A DNA stretch of 64,000 nucleotides from an uncultured Roseobacter sp. (GCF_947496515.1 NZ_CANMDB010000002.1:620001-684000), one strand, 5' to 3'; numbered from the stretch's first letter, positions 1-9,051 are shown. Notes: a model not told the origin generated them from the sequence alone. Translations and numbers: made by a program.

Positions 1-317
1 AGATCGTTGAACCGCGTGGTGTTGACGAAATAGATCTCGGATTTGAAAGGCGAGCGGAAGCCGTGATCCCAATGCTGCAGCGTCGTCATCACCGGCATGT
101 TGTTGGTCTCAAGCATATAGAGACCGGGGGTGAAGACATCGGCCAGCTGACCCTCGTGGACAAAGACCGCCGCCTGACCTTCGCGCACGGTCAGCTTGGC
201 ACCGTATTTGATGGCGTGGCCTTCGCGTTCGAACCGCCAGACCATCGTGTCGCGGGTGTTGTCCGTCCAGTGGATGACGTCGATGAATTCGCCCGAGAGA
301 AAGTCGAAAATGCCCAT
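1..317 (-). CDS. SPFH (band 7) domain protein, C-terminus beyond window
   Basis: The first 105 or so residues are present; the gene runs off the left edge, so the C-terminal part is missing. It starts at an ATG with MGIFDFLSGEFIDVIHW, followed by a beta-rich stretch (KLTVREGQAAVFVHEGQ, then FTPGLYMLETNN) typical of the start of the SPFH domain in the virion-core/YdfI-type subfamily. Members are membrane- or scaffold-associated oligomers of unclear biochemical role. It is the last visible gene of a minus-strand run with DUF2927, TelA-like and XpaC-like genes, a grouping I recall from other Rhodobacteraceae. Family call is firm; function is not established. Confidence 0.82.
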   Translation of the reverse strand, partial: MGIFDFLSGEFIDVIHWTDNTRDTMVWRFEREGHAIKYGAKLTVREGQAAVFVHEGQLADVFTPGLYMLETNNMPVMTTLQHWDHGFRSPFKSEIYFVNTTRFND

Positions 318-423
318 GCCCGATGTCCTGTCTTTCATGTCCTGTCTTGGATCGCTGCGCCCGATTATAGCCCGCGGCAGCGGGGATGGCGACGGCAATT
401 CGCCCGGCGGCGCCAACGGGCGC

Positions 424-1353
424 CTAGCTCGGGCCGCCGATCAGTTCCTGCGCGATGGTGGTGATCAGCGGGGCCGCTTCCTGCGCGCTCATCCCCGGTT
501 TCAGGCGCGGGTCGTAGAGCATCTTGAGCAGCAGTTCGTCGTGCCGGGTCAGCAGCGCAAATTCATCGTCATCGTTGAAGATGGACGGTCGCGCGTCCCG
601 GCTGTCATTGGCCAGACCGAGCGCCTGCGCCATCTCCTCGTGGATGCAGCTGAGCCGCAGGAGCTGCGGATTCTCCGCCCGGATCACCGCGACCGCGGCC
701 GTGTAGGTGCTGGCGTCCGAGCCTGCGGCATAGGCGGCCACGGCGCAGTAGGTGTTGCGCGAGAGGCTGCGCAAGGCGCCGAGGCTCTCGGGTGTGATCC
801 CGGGCACGCGCGCGGCGGCTGCGTCGAGGGCTGCATCGCGGTCGTCCTCGCTGGCCACGATCACCACGAAATTGGGCTGACCGAAACTCATGATCGGGTG
901 ACCGGTGATCTGGCCCAGCCGGCGCGCGTAGCTGCGAATGGCGGTGCCATCCGCGTCGCGTTGGGACGGCGGCACGCTGTTGCCGAAGATGGTGGTGACC
1001 CGGACGGGCGAAGACCAGCGGCGCAGGGGGCTTTCCCCGCCGCGCGTCTCGAAGGCGCCCGCGTATTCATCGAAGAACACGATGCGTTGAAAATTCCGCG
1101 CGAGCATGGCGGCGGTGAAAGGCGTATCCGCACCACCGCCGTCCTGCCGCAGCAGGCCCTGGCTCAGCTGCGCGGATTGCACCTGCCCGAGATAGGCGCG
1201 CAGGGCGGCGCTTTGCTCGGAGGTCGGGCGCAATTGCGTCTCGCTGCGCACATCGGGGCGCGCGCGGGGCGTTTTAACGCTGGCGGGCGGCTCGGGCATG
1301 TCGCAGGCGGCCAGCGCCAGTCCGGCCAGCACCAGCAGGCCCCGCGCCTTCAT
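424..1353 (-). CDS. DUF2927 domain lipoprotein
   Basis: 309-residue protein with a lipoprotein signal: MKARG start, hydrophobic stretch, lipobox LAAC with Cys near residue 17, so probably membrane-anchored in the periplasm. The rest matches DUF2927, including the late motif CIHEEMAQALGLAND, which resembles a metallopeptidase-like HE block followed by the family's conserved LGLxND. An upstream GTG would add six residues (MVRGGL) and lies closer to the preceding stop; I prefer the ATG because it gives a compact signal peptide. Lies 25 bp after the TelA-like gene, same strand, so probably cotranscribed. Molecular function unknown. Confidence 0.85.
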   Translation of the reverse strand: MKARGLLVLAGLALAACDMPEPPASVKTPRARPDVRSETQLRPTSEQSAALRAYLGQVQSAQLSQGLLRQDGGGADTPFTAAMLARNFQRIVFFDEYAGAFETRGGESPLRRWSSPVRVTTIFGNSVPPSQRDADGTAIRSYARRLGQITGHPIMSFGQPNFVVIVASEDDRDAALDAAAARVPGITPESLGALRSLSRNTYCAVAAYAAGSDASTYTAAVAVIRAENPQLLRLSCIHEEMAQALGLANDSRDARPSIFNDDDEFALLTRHDELLLKMLYDPRLKPGMSAQEAAPLITTIAQELIGGPS

Positions 1354-1378
1354 CAGACCGCCCCGTACCACGCGGGCA

Positions 1379-2575
1379 TCAGCGTGGCACGGCGGTGGCG
1401 GCGGTATCGCCCAGGCCCGTCGAGGTCGCCTTGGCGCTGGCGAGCGTGTCGCGCAGCTTGGCCTCCATCTCCTGCAGGTCGCTTTCGGCGGCGGCGCGGC
1501 GGGCCTTGCCTTCGTCGGCGATCTGGAGCGATTCCTCGATTGTGCCGATTAGATCGGCGTTGGCCTGTTTGACCGCCTCGATGTCGAAGACGCCGCGCTC
1601 CATCTCCTCGCGGATGATCTTGTTGCTTTCGCGCAGGTTCTTGGCGTTGGCGGTCAAAAGCTCGTTGGTCAGGTCATTGGCCTGCCGCACGGCCTGTGCT
1701 GCTTCTGCTGAGCGCTGGATCGTGACGGCCTGCGCCAGCTGGGTCTCCCACAGGGGCACGGTGTTGACCAAGGTGGAGTTGATCTTGGTCACCAGGCTTT
1801 TGTCGTTTTCCTGCACCAGCCGGATGGAGGGCAGCGATTGCATGGTCACCTGACGGGTCAGTTTCAGATCATGCACCCGCCGTTCGAGATCGTCGCGCGC
1901 GGCGCGCAGGTCGCGCAACTCCTGTGCGACCATCACCTGATCGTCCTCCGCCGCGGCGTCCACCTCTGCTGCTTTGGCGGGGATTGTTGTGCTGTCCAGC
2001 TCGGCCAGTTTCTCCTCACCCGCTGCGATGTAAAGCGCCAGCTCGTCGTAGAACTGCAGGGTCTTTTCGTAGAGCATGTCGAGCGATTTGATGTCTTTCA
2101 GCAGCTTGTGCTCATGGCCCAGCAGCTCATCGGTGATACGGTCGATCTGGCTTTGCACTTCTTCGAACTTGGCGGTGAACTTGGCAATTGGTGCTGCGCG
2201 GCCCAACAGCTTTTCCCAGAAGCTGCGCTCGCGCCGCACGTCGAGTTCGGAGATCGAAAAGCCGCGGATGGTGGTGACGATATTGCGCAGACTGTCGCCT
2301 GCAGGGCCCACGTCCTTGTTGCGCACGCCGCCCAGCATGGACTGGCTGATCTCCTGCAACTCCACCTGCGCGCGGCTGCCGAAGGAGACGATGGAGTTGG
2401 TGTCGCCCATGTCGATCTCCGCCATGCGGGTGCGGATCTCGGCGCTGACGGGCGCGTCGGCTTCGGCCAGCGGGACGATGGCGCCCGCCTCGGGCGGCTC
2501 CGGCAGAACCGTGGCGGTGACCTCTTCGACAAGTTTGAGGTCCTGGGCGGCTTTTTCGCGGGTCGTCTGTGTCAT
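1379..2575 (-). CDS. TelA-like toxic anion resistance protein
   Basis: 398 residues, almost entirely helical and rich in Glu, Ala and Leu, with no membrane segment, as in the TelA/KlaA family (PF05816), once linked to tellurite resistance and more generally to envelope stress. The central part (about residues 95-330) carries the family's long helical repeats, for example RRERSFWEKLLGRA and AQAVTIQRSAEAAQAVRQAND. It sits between XpaC-like (upstream) and DUF2927 (downstream) genes; TelA and XpaC families are often neighbours. Full length for the family. Tellurite resistance itself cannot be read from sequence. Confidence 0.88.
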   Translation of the reverse strand: MTQTTREKAAQDLKLVEEVTATVLPEPPEAGAIVPLAEADAPVSAEIRTRMAEIDMGDTNSIVSFGSRAQVELQEISQSMLGGVRNKDVGPAGDSLRNIVTTIRGFSISELDVRRERSFWEKLLGRAAPIAKFTAKFEEVQSQIDRITDELLGHEHKLLKDIKSLDMLYEKTLQFYDELALYIAAGEEKLAELDSTTIPAKAAEVDAAAEDDQVMVAQELRDLRAARDDLERRVHDLKLTRQVTMQSLPSIRLVQENDKSLVTKINSTLVNTVPLWETQLAQAVTIQRSAEAAQAVRQANDLTNELLTANAKNLRESNKIIREEMERGVFDIEAVKQANADLIGTIEESLQIADEGKARRAAAESDLQEMEAKLRDTLASAKATSTGLGDTAATAVPR

Positions 2576-2626
2576 ATCGGATCCTTTCGTCAGGCTTTCG
2601 CCGGGCTTTCGTCACGGGGGGCGGCA

Positions 2627-3526
2627 CTACTCCAGCCGCACCCCTTCGCGTTGCAGACGGTCCCGCAGGACCTCTATTTCGACCGTGAGGTCGCTGTGGT
2701 CGTCCATCATCAGTTTGGTGGTGCGGTCGGTGAAATTACGCTCCAGATCATCCAGCAGGGCGAGGTAGTCATCGCGCGCCTGCGTGTCCTGGGTGCGGGC
2801 ATATATGTCGGCGAATTTCACGGAGGCATCGCGTGCCCCCAGCAGATAGACACCGAGATAGCGCCGCGCCGCGGTCAGATCGCGGGGATCGTCCTCCACC
2901 GTGCGGATAAGATCCCGCACCACATCCTGAAACCGGGACATGCGGTCGATCACGCGCCGGTCGCCCGCGCGCGCAAGCGCGTCCCGCATGGCGGCCAGAT
3001 GCGCTTCGGCCTCGTCGACGACGCGGGCAACGCGGTCCTGCTGGAAGCTGTCGATGCCTTCCATCCCCTTGTCGCTGAGCGGGTCGATCCCGAAGGCGGC
3101 CAGGTGCAGCCCGCCCGCGGCCACGCCAAAGATCACCGCCGCAATCAGGTTGCCGTCGTGGCTGAGCGCGGCAAGCGTCGTGCCCGTACCCGCCATGAGG
3201 GCAGCTGCGATCTTGCGCGGCATTGCGGGGCGGCGGGCGACCTTGCGCGCGGCCCAGGCGGCCTCGGCCTGCAGCCCACCGCGCAGAAGCCACGCGCCCA
3301 GTGTCAGCGCCGCCGTGCCCGCCAGCCCGAAGGCCAGACCGAGCGCGCCCTGCGTCAGCGACGTGAACAACAGCACCACGGCAGGCAGGAACATCAGGTT
3401 GGCGCGTGCGCCCACCGGATCCACCGTGTCACGCGGTCGGGCGGGTGCGCGCCCGCCCGGCGATGTTTTGCCGCTTTGCACCTGGGGTGCGCCGGGGCTG
3501 TATTTTCCACCGAAGCGTTTGGCCAT
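2627..3526 (-). CDS. XpaC-like protein (5-bromo-4-chloroindolyl phosphate hydrolysis family)
   Basis: 299 residues. A basic, proline-rich N-terminus (1-42) precedes two hydrophobic segments (about 43-80) and a further one near 108-145. A soluble helical C-terminal half follows (DRVARVVDEAEAHLAAMRD onward), as in the XpaC family (PF10112). Despite the family name, hydrolase activity is not established for most members; they travel with TelA-type genes. The stop of a 29-codon reading frame lies 4 bp upstream and telA starts about 50 bp downstream, suggesting one operon. Confident in family, not in activity. Confidence 0.82.
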   Translation of the reverse strand: MAKRFGGKYSPGAPQVQSGKTSPGGRAPARPRDTVDPVGARANLMFLPAVVLLFTSLTQGALGLAFGLAGTAALTLGAWLLRGGLQAEAAWAARKVARRPAMPRKIAAALMAGTGTTLAALSHDGNLIAAVIFGVAAGGLHLAAFGIDPLSDKGMEGIDSFQQDRVARVVDEAEAHLAAMRDALARAGDRRVIDRMSRFQDVVRDLIRTVEDDPRDLTAARRYLGVYLLGARDASVKFADIYARTQDTQARDDYLALLDDLERNFTDRTTKLMMDDHSDLTVEIEVLRDRLQREGVRLE

Positions 3527-3530
3527 CCGT

Positions 3531-3620
3531 TCAGAGCCCGCCCAGCAGGCCCGCGGCCACGCCCGTCATGACGACGATCAGGGCCACATAGGCAAATTTC
3601 TGCATCGTGCTGGGCGTCAT
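3531..3620 (-). CDS. Putative 29-residue membrane peptide
   Basis: Short minus-strand reading frame, MTPSTMQKFAYVALIVVMTG and on to VAAGLLGGL. It is almost entirely one predicted transmembrane helix with a short polar N-terminus. A GGGAAAGA stretch lies a few bases ahead of the ATG and could serve as ribosome binding site, and the stop is only 4 bp before the XpaC-like start. That is typical operon spacing and consistent with translational coupling. No family recognised. The evidence is spacing, ribosome site and amphipathic composition only, so it may be a leader peptide rather than a functional protein. Confidence 0.5.
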   Translation of the reverse strand: MTPSTMQKFAYVALIVVMTGVAAGLLGGL

Positions 3621-3698
3621 GCTGTCTTTCCCGGTGGCGCGCTGACGCTAATATATAGCCATGCGCGCCCGCTTGCCAGTTCTACTGTGGTTGGGCGC

Positions 3699-4541
3699 TC
3701 AAGGTGTTTTGCGCCCGGGGCGTCTCGGGGCCGTCTGGGGGGGCCGCGCACGGCGCTTGCGCTGGGGTTTGCCGGGCGGTTTGGGGGCTCTGTCCCCGGG
3801 GCTTTCAAGCCCCAGCTGGTCGCGCATCACCCGCGGGCGCACTTCCTCGACGGCGCCCGATTTCAGCTCGCCCAGCTGGAAGGGGCCGTAGCTGATGCGA
3901 ATGAGGCGGTTCACGCTCAGCCCGATGTCGCCGAGGGCGCGACGAATCTCGCGGTTCTTGCCTTCGCGCAGCCCGATGGTCAGCCAGGCGTTGGCACCTT
4001 GCTGGCGGTCCAGCGTCACGGTCATGGGCTGAAAGTGGTCGCCCTCGACCGTCAGCCCGCTGCGCAGGGGGTCCAGTTGCGGATCCGTTGGCCGTCCGTT
4101 GACCCGCACCCGGTAGCGGCGCAGCCAGCCGGTCGAGGGCAGTTCCAGCTTGCGCTTGATGCCGCCATCGTTGGTGAGCAGCAAGAGCCCCTCGGAGTTC
4201 AGATCGAGCCGCCCGACGCTCATCACCCGGGGCATGTCCTCGGGCAGGGCGGAATAGATCGTGGACCGGCCCTTTTCATCCCGGTCGGTACTGACGAGGC
4301 CGGTGGGTTTGTGGAACAGCCACAGGCGTGCGGGATCGCGTGCCGCCAGCGGCTTGCCATCGACGGTGATGCTGTCGGCCTCCGTCACGTTGAGCGCGGG
4401 CGAGGTGATCTGCTGGCCGTTCACCGTGACGCGGCCCGCCTCGATCATGCGCTCCGCCTCCCGCCTGCTGGCGACACCGGCGCGGGCAAGCAGTTTGGCG
4501 ATGCGGTCGCCCTTGGGCGTGGCGGGATCAGGCTTGGACAT
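3699..4541 (-). CDS. rluB: rRNA pseudouridine synthase, RluB/RsuA family
   Basis: 280 residues from the chosen ATG. An N-terminal S4 RNA-binding domain (about residues 11-60, RIAKLLARAGVASRREAERM) is followed by the RsuA/RluB catalytic domain with GRLDLNSEGLLLLTNDG, where Asp113 should be the catalytic aspartate. The C-terminal 45 residues are Pro/Arg-rich and probably disordered. The frame stays open 18 codons upstream, but that start would run into the divergent tadA, so MSKPDP is preferred. Likely modifies 23S rRNA (RluB type) rather than 16S, judged by the basic tail and length; RluE/F specificity cannot be excluded. Confidence 0.88.
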   Translation of the reverse strand: MSKPDPATPKGDRIAKLLARAGVASRREAERMIEAGRVTVNGQQITSPALNVTEADSITVDGKPLAARDPARLWLFHKPTGLVSTDRDEKGRSTIYSALPEDMPRVMSVGRLDLNSEGLLLLTNDGGIKRKLELPSTGWLRRYRVRVNGRPTDPQLDPLRSGLTVEGDHFQPMTVTLDRQQGANAWLTIGLREGKNREIRRALGDIGLSVNRLIRISYGPFQLGELKSGAVEEVRPRVMRDQLGLESPGDRAPKPPGKPQRKRRARPPQTAPRRPGRKTP

Positions 4542-4603
4542 AGGCCCGCCATAGCTCGTTTGCGGGGCTTGCGAAAGGGCGGGCTTTGCGGGCAACTAGC
4601 GGG

Positions 4604-5053
4604 ATGGAATTCAACACCCACATGCAGGCGGCGCTGAGCGAGGCGCGGGCGGCTGCCAAGCGCGGCGAAGTGCCGGTGGGGGCCGTTGTGGTTTCACCCG
4701 AGGGCCAGGTGACGGCAAGCGCGGGCAACCGCACCCGGGAATTGTCGGATCCCACCGCCCACGCCGAGATCCTGGCGATCCGCGCTGCCTGCGCTGCCCT
4801 GGGCTCGGAACGGTTGACGGGCCACGCGCTCTACGTGACGCTGGAGCCCTGTGCGATGTGCGCTGCCGCCATTTCCGCGGCCCGGATTGCACGGCTTTAT
4901 TACGGGGCGAGTGATCCCAAATCGGGTGGCGTGGCGCAGGGCGCGCGGGTTTTCGCGCATCCGCAGTGTCATCACGCGCCGGAGGTCTTTGATGGCATCG
5001 CCGCCGCGGAATCAGAGGCCTATCTGCGCGCGTTTTTTACAGCACGCCGGTAG
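4604..5053 (+). CDS. tadA: tRNA-specific adenosine deaminase TadA
   Basis: 149 residues starting MEFNTHMQAALSEA. It carries the complete cytidine-deaminase-fold active site: HAE with His53 (zinc) and Glu55 (proton shuttle), then PCAMC with Cys83 and Cys86 (zinc). The surrounding residues (EVPVGAVVV, ALYVTLEPCAMCAAAI) are TadA-typical. It converts A34 to inosine in tRNA-Arg(ACG). Translation could begin 18 bases earlier, but the internal Met matches the family N-terminus. Divergent from the rluB-type gene with about 60 bp between starts, which must hold both promoters. Confidence 0.93.
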   Translation: MEFNTHMQAALSEARAAAKRGEVPVGAVVVSPEGQVTASAGNRTRELSDPTAHAEILAIRAACAALGSERLTGHALYVTLEPCAMCAAAISAARIARLYYGASDPKSGGVAQGARVFAHPQCHHAPEVFDGIAAAESEAYLRAFFTARR

Positions 5054-5196
5054 AGCAGGTCCCGTGGCAGCTTGGTCAAGCGTGGATCTGGCAGTGGTGC
5101 TGCTGGTGCTTTGGGGAGCCTCCCCTCTCGGCGGTGTCAACACTGCCTGCCGGGCGAGGGGCTTGAGTTTTTTTGGCAAAGTGAGGGAGCATTCCG

Positions 5197-5853
5197 TTGG
5201 ACTGGATGAGGACGATTGACGGCTATTGCGAGCGGCTGAGCCCGGATTACTGGGCGGAGCCGGTGAACGCGGTTACGAACCTTGCCTTTATCGTCGCGGC
5301 GCTCCTCATGTGGCGCCACTGCCGCGGTGACCGGCTGGGCCAGCTGCTCTGTGCGGTGGTCTTTGCCATCGGGGTGGGAAGTTACCTCTTTCATACCCAT
5401 GCGCAGGTCTGGTCTGCGATGGCCGATGTGATCCCCATCGCGCTTTTTATCCTGATCTACATCTACGCGATGAACCGCGTTGGCTGGGGCCTGCGCCCCT
5501 GGCCCGCCGCAGGGCTTGCGGCGCTCTTCATTCCCTATGCCGCCGCGACTGTGCCGCTCTTTCAGATGGTCCCGGGTCTGGGGTCGTCTGCGGGCTACGC
5601 GCCGGTCCCGCTGCTCATCCTGATCTACGCGGTGCTGTTGCGCACCCGCGCGCCGCAGCTTGCCCGCGGTCTGGCTATCGGGGCGCTCATATTGATCGTC
5701 TCGCTCACCTTCCGCACCATCGATCTGCCGCTGTGTGACGGCTTCCCGCTGGGCACCCATTTCATGTGGCACCTGCTGAACGGGCTGATGCTGGGCTGGA
5801 TGATCTGGGTTTACCGCACGGGGCGGCTTGGCAAGGCGCCCGCGGCCCGCTAA
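5197..5853 (+). CDS. Ceramidase-superfamily (CREST) integral membrane protein
   Basis: 218 residues with about seven hydrophobic helices. Family landmarks are DGYCERLSPDYWAEPVNA at the N-terminus, GVGSYLFHTHAQ in the first third, and GTHFMWHLLNG near the C-terminus. These supply the conserved Ser, His and Asp/His residues of the alkaline ceramidase/CREST hydrolase fold, thought to bind zinc in the membrane. I start it at TTG 5197 because GAGGGAG lies 7 bases upstream; ATG 5206 is the alternative. Bacterial members may act on ceramide-like or other acyl-amide lipids, but the substrate is unknown. Stands alone between tadA and gatC. Confidence 0.8.
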   Translation: MDWMRTIDGYCERLSPDYWAEPVNAVTNLAFIVAALLMWRHCRGDRLGQLLCAVVFAIGVGSYLFHTHAQVWSAMADVIPIALFILIYIYAMNRVGWGLRPWPAAGLAALFIPYAAATVPLFQMVPGLGSSAGYAPVPLLILIYAVLLRTRAPQLARGLAIGALILIVSLTFRTIDLPLCDGFPLGTHFMWHLLNGLMLGWMIWVYRTGRLGKAPAAR

Positions 5854-5881
5854 ATGCGAACCCCAGCAGATGAGGAAACCT

Positions 5882-6169
5882 ATGTCCATCGACGAGACCA
5901 CCGCCGCCCGCGTGGCCAAACTCTCCCGCATCGAGGTCGCCCCCGAGGCGCTGCCCGCGCTGGCCGAAGATTTCAACCGGATCCTGGGCTTTATCGAGCA
6001 ACTGGGGGAAGTGGATATCGAGGGTGTCGAGCCCATGACCTCCGTCACACCGCAGGTGCTCAAACGCCGGGCGGACGCGGTTACCGATGGCGATCAGCAG
6101 GGCAAGGTGCTGGCCAATGCCCCCGACGCGCGCGAAGGCTTCTTTGCGGTACCCAAGGTGGTTGAGTGA
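5882..6169 (+). CDS. gatC: Asp-tRNA(Asn)/Glu-tRNA(Gln) amidotransferase subunit C
   Basis: 95 residues, [19 protein letters not shown] onward, with the typical GatC helix pair and the segment [20 protein letters not shown] that wraps the A subunit. GatC stabilises GatA in the GatCAB complex that makes Gln-tRNA(Gln) and Asn-tRNA(Asn). The start was placed at the Met that aligns with the family; the frame is open further upstream but that part overlaps the preceding gene. Its TGA overlaps the gatA ATG. GatB is not in the window. Confidence 0.93.
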   Translation: MSIDETTAARVAKLSRIEVAPEALPALAEDFNRILGFIEQLGEVDIEGVEPMTSVTPQVLKRRADAVTDGDQQGKVLANAPDAREGFFAVPKVVE

Positions 6170-7656
6170 TGGTGAAACTGAACGAATTGGGTCTGAGTGC
6201 GGCCCGCGACGCGCTGCGCAAGGGCGAGACGACCTCAAAGGATCTGACAGAAGCCTGCCTGAGCGCCATTGAAGGTGCCGGGGCGCTCAACGCCTTTGTT
6301 CACCACACGCCGGAGCTTGCGCTGGCGCGCGCTGAGGCCGCAGACGCGCGGCTGGCCGCGGGCGATGCCCCCGCCATGTGCGGTTTGCCGATCGGGATCA
6401 AGGACCTCTTCTGCACCAAGGGCGTGCCCAGCCAGGCCGGATCGCGGATCCTCGAAGGCTTCCTGCCCGAATACGAATCCACCATCAGCCAGAACCTCGC
6501 GGACGCAGGGGCCGTGATGCTGGGCAAGCTCAACATGGACGAATTCGCCATGGGGAGCAGCAACGAGACCTCCGCCTACGGCAATGCCGTGAACCCCTGG
6601 CGGCGCGGCAATGACGACGCAGCGCTGACGCCGGGCGGCTCTTCGGGGGGATCGGCCTCCGCCGTCGCGGCAGACCTCTGCCTTGCCGCCACCGGCACCG
6701 ACACCGGCGGCTCCATCCGGCAACCGGCGGCCTTCACGGGCACCGTGGGCATCAAACCGACCTACGGGCGCTGCTCCCGCTGGGGGATCGTGGCGTTCGC
6801 CTCCTCGCTGGATCAGGCAGGCCCGATGACCAAATCGGTGCGCGACGCGGCAATCATGCTGGAGGCGATGTGCGGCCATGACCCCAAGGACAGCACGTCG
6901 GCCGATCTGCCCGTGCCTGACTTCGAGGCTGCGCTGACCGGCGACATCCGCGGCAAGACCATCGGCATCCCCCGCGAATACCGCATGGACGGCATGCCAG
7001 ACGAGATCGAGACGCTCTGGCAGGACGGCATTGCCATGATGAAGGACGCAGGCGCCATCATCACCGATATTTCGCTGCCCCATACCAAATACGCGCTGCC
7101 CGCCTATTACGTGATCGCGCCCGCCGAGGCCTCCTCCAACCTCGCGCGCTATGACGGTGTGCGCTACGGCCACCGCGCGAAACTGGCACAGGGCGATGGC
7201 ATCACCGAGATGTACGAGAAGACCCGCGCCGAAGGTTTTGGGCCGGAGGTCAAACGCCGGGTGATGATCGGCACCTACGTCCTGTCGGCAGGTTTCTATG
7301 ATGCCTATTACAACCGCGCGCGCCGCGTGCGTGCCCTGATCAAGCGCGATTTCGAGCAGGTCTTCGCCGCAGGTGTCGACGCGATCCTGACCCCTGCCAC
7401 CCCGTCGGCGGCCTTCGGCCTGGGCGAGATGACGGATGCGGATCCCGTTGCCATGTATCTCAACGATATCTTCACAGTCACGGTGAACCTCGCGGGGCTG
7501 CCGGGCATCGCCGTGCCTGCGGGTCTCGACAAGCAGGGGCTTCCGCTGGGATTGCAACTCATCGGACAACCCTGGGCCGAGGCCGATCTGCTGAACTCCG
7601 CACAAGTGCTTGAGGAGGCGGCTGGCTTTGTGGCCAAGCCGGGCAAATGGTGGTAA
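6169..7656 (+). CDS. gatA: Asp-tRNA(Asn)/Glu-tRNA(Gln) amidotransferase subunit A
   Basis: 495 residues of the amidase-signature family. The Ser-cisSer-Lys triad is visible: Lys78 in [11 protein letters not shown], Ser158 in [11 protein letters not shown] and nucleophile Ser182 in [12 protein letters not shown]. The enzyme hydrolyses glutamine and channels ammonia to GatB for transamidation of misacylated tRNA. ATG 6169 overlaps the gatC stop (TGATG), so the two are translationally coupled; a GTG one codon earlier is possible. Full length and intact. Confidence 0.96.
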   Translation: MVKLNELGLSAARDALRKGETTSKDLTEACLSAIEGAGALNAFVHHTPELALARAEAADARLAAGDAPAMCGLPIGIKDLFCTKGVPSQAGSRILEGFLPEYESTISQNLADAGAVMLGKLNMDEFAMGSSNETSAYGNAVNPWRRGNDDAALTPGGSSGGSASAVAADLCLAATGTDTGGSIRQPAAFTGTVGIKPTYGRCSRWGIVAFASSLDQAGPMTKSVRDAAIMLEAMCGHDPKDSTSADLPVPDFEAALTGDIRGKTIGIPREYRMDGMPDEIETLWQDGIAMMKDAGAIITDISLPHTKYALPAYYVIAPAEASSNLARYDGVRYGHRAKLAQGDGITEMYEKTRAEGFGPEVKRRVMIGTYVLSAGFYDAYYNRARRVRALIKRDFEQVFAAGVDAILTPATPSAAFGLGEMTDADPVAMYLNDIFTVTVNLAGLPGIAVPAGLDKQGLPLGLQLIGQPWAEADLLNSAQVLEEAAGFVAKPGKWW

Positions 7657-7693
7657 CTGACGCCCGCTGACAAAAAATGCGCAAGGGGCCCCC

Positions 7694-8398
7694 ATGACTG
7701 CACGACTTTTCCTCTCGGCCACGCTGCTCGCGGCGGTTGGCGCCTGCACAACCCCGATCCCGCTGAGCGGGCCCGACACGGGCTTTGACAACTCCGCCCA
7801 GACCCAACAGCAACGCGACGCCGCCCTAAATGGTCTGCAATCCACATTGCCCGTGGGCAGTCCGCTCGATCCGGCCTCGCCCGAGGCGACGGCGGCAGAG
7901 ACCACGCGCATTCTGGCCGAAACACGCAGCCCCGCGGCCCCCGATCTCGGCCAGCCCCCGATCGAGGCGAGCCCTGCGAACCCCGCACCCGTGACGCTCA
8001 ACAACCCCGGTATCTCGGATGAGAATGACTTCGACGCGGTCGCCGAGCGCGAGAGCATCGAAAGCGACGCCGCCCGGATCGCCAATAACCGCGCGCAGTA
8101 CGAAGTGGTGACACCCGAAGCACTGCCCGCGCGGCCCAGCGACGACCAGCCCAACATCGTGGCCTTCGCGCTGTCGACGTCTCATCCCAAAGGTCAAAGC
8201 GTCTACGCCCGCGCAGGCTTCGGCGGCTCTACCCGGGCAGAGCGGAACTGCGCGGACTACAGATCCGCCGATCAGGCACAGATCGACTTTCTGGCCCGGG
8301 GTGGTCCGACCCGGGATCGCCGCGGCATTGACCCCGACGGCGACGGCTATGCCTGTGGCTGGGATCCCGCGCCCTACCGCGCGGCCTCCGACGGCTGA
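7694..8398 (+). CDS. Lipoprotein with C-terminal Excalibur-like calcium-binding domain
   Basis: 234 residues. Signal peptide and lipobox end in AVGAC (Cys near residue 18). A long low-complexity middle, rich in Pro, Ala, Asp and Glu (20-160), is probably disordered. The C-terminal 45 residues hold NCADYRSADQAQIDFLARGG, then DPDGDGYACGWDPAPYR. The paired Cys and DxDxDGxxC loop are the Excalibur signature, a small extracellular calcium-binding module. Lies 5 bp ahead of the amidase gene, so the two are probably cotranscribed, suggesting an envelope role. Molecular function unknown. Confidence 0.78.
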   Translation: MTARLFLSATLLAAVGACTTPIPLSGPDTGFDNSAQTQQQRDAALNGLQSTLPVGSPLDPASPEATAAETTRILAETRSPAAPDLGQPPIEASPANPAPVTLNNPGISDENDFDAVAERESIESDAARIANNRAQYEVVTPEALPARPSDDQPNIVAFALSTSHPKGQSVYARAGFGGSTRAERNCADYRSADQAQIDFLARGGPTRDRRGIDPDGDGYACGWDPAPYRAASDG

Positions 8399-8403
8399 GA
8401 CCC

Positions 8404-9051
8404 ATGCGCTGGCAGGCCTCGCCCAACCACGGGCCGCGCCGCGACGGGCTGACGCCCACGATCATCGTGATCCACTACACCGCCATGGCCTCCGCACAGG
8501 CGGCCATCACGCGGCTTTGTGACCCTGCAGCAGAGGTTTCCGCGCATTACGTCATCTGCCGCACGGGTGCCGCGACACAACTCATTGCCGAAGAAAGCCG
8601 CGCCTGGCACGCGGGGCAGGGCGAATGGCACGGCCAACCGGATATCAACTCGCGATCCATCGGCATCGAACTCGACAACGCAGGCACCCATCCCTTTCCA
8701 GAGTCGCAAATGAGCGCCCTTGAAACCCTTCTGCGGGACATCCGCACCCGCTGGCCCATCGCGCCGCACAACATCATCGGCCACTCGGACATGGCTCCGG
8801 GCCGCAAATCCGATCCCGGCCCGCGCTTCGACTGGACGCGCCTCGCACGCCAGGGCCTGGCAGCGCGCGCCGGTCAGCACGACGCAGCGCCCGCCACCCC
8901 GGCCAGCTTCCGCCGGGCGGCGCGCAGCGCGGGCTTCACCGCCACCGCCGATGACGCCACCCTGCTGGCCGCGGTGCGCCTGCGCTTCCGGCCCCATGCC
9001 ACGGGCCCGCTCCAGCCGCAGGACATCTCCGCCCTCCCGCGTGTCGACTGA
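8404..9051 (+). CDS. N-acetylmuramoyl-L-alanine amidase, AmpD type
   Basis: 215 residues, no signal peptide, so cytoplasmic as in AmpD. Amidase_2 zinc ligands are His24 (VIHYTAM), His127 (NIIGHSDM) and Asp137 (GRKSDPGP). The 10-residue spacing of the last two is as in AmpD. SRSIGIELDNAG carries the conserved Glu region. It should cleave the lactyl-Ala bond of recycled anhydromuropeptides. The C-terminal 65 residues extend beyond the core and may be a small helical add-on. Follows the Excalibur-like lipoprotein gene by 5 bp. Confidence 0.88.
   Translation: MRWQASPNHGPRRDGLTPTIIVIHYTAMASAQAAITRLCDPAAEVSAHYVICRTGAATQLIAEESRAWHAGQGEWHGQPDINSRSIGIELDNAGTHPFPESQMSALETLLRDIRTRWPIAPHNIIGHSDMAPGRKSDPGPRFDWTRLARQGLAARAGQHDAAPATPASFRRAARSAGFTATADDATLLAAVRLRFRPHATGPLQPQDISALPRVD

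Noticed and set aside
1838-3571. Long plus-strand frame of 577 codons opposite telA and xpaC
   Set aside because: It is the mirror of two genes with clear families; high GC keeps the opposite strand open. No ribosome site or family.
6235-8157. 640-codon minus frame opposite gatA
   Set aside because: gatA is unambiguous on the plus strand and the minus frame has no recognisable domain.
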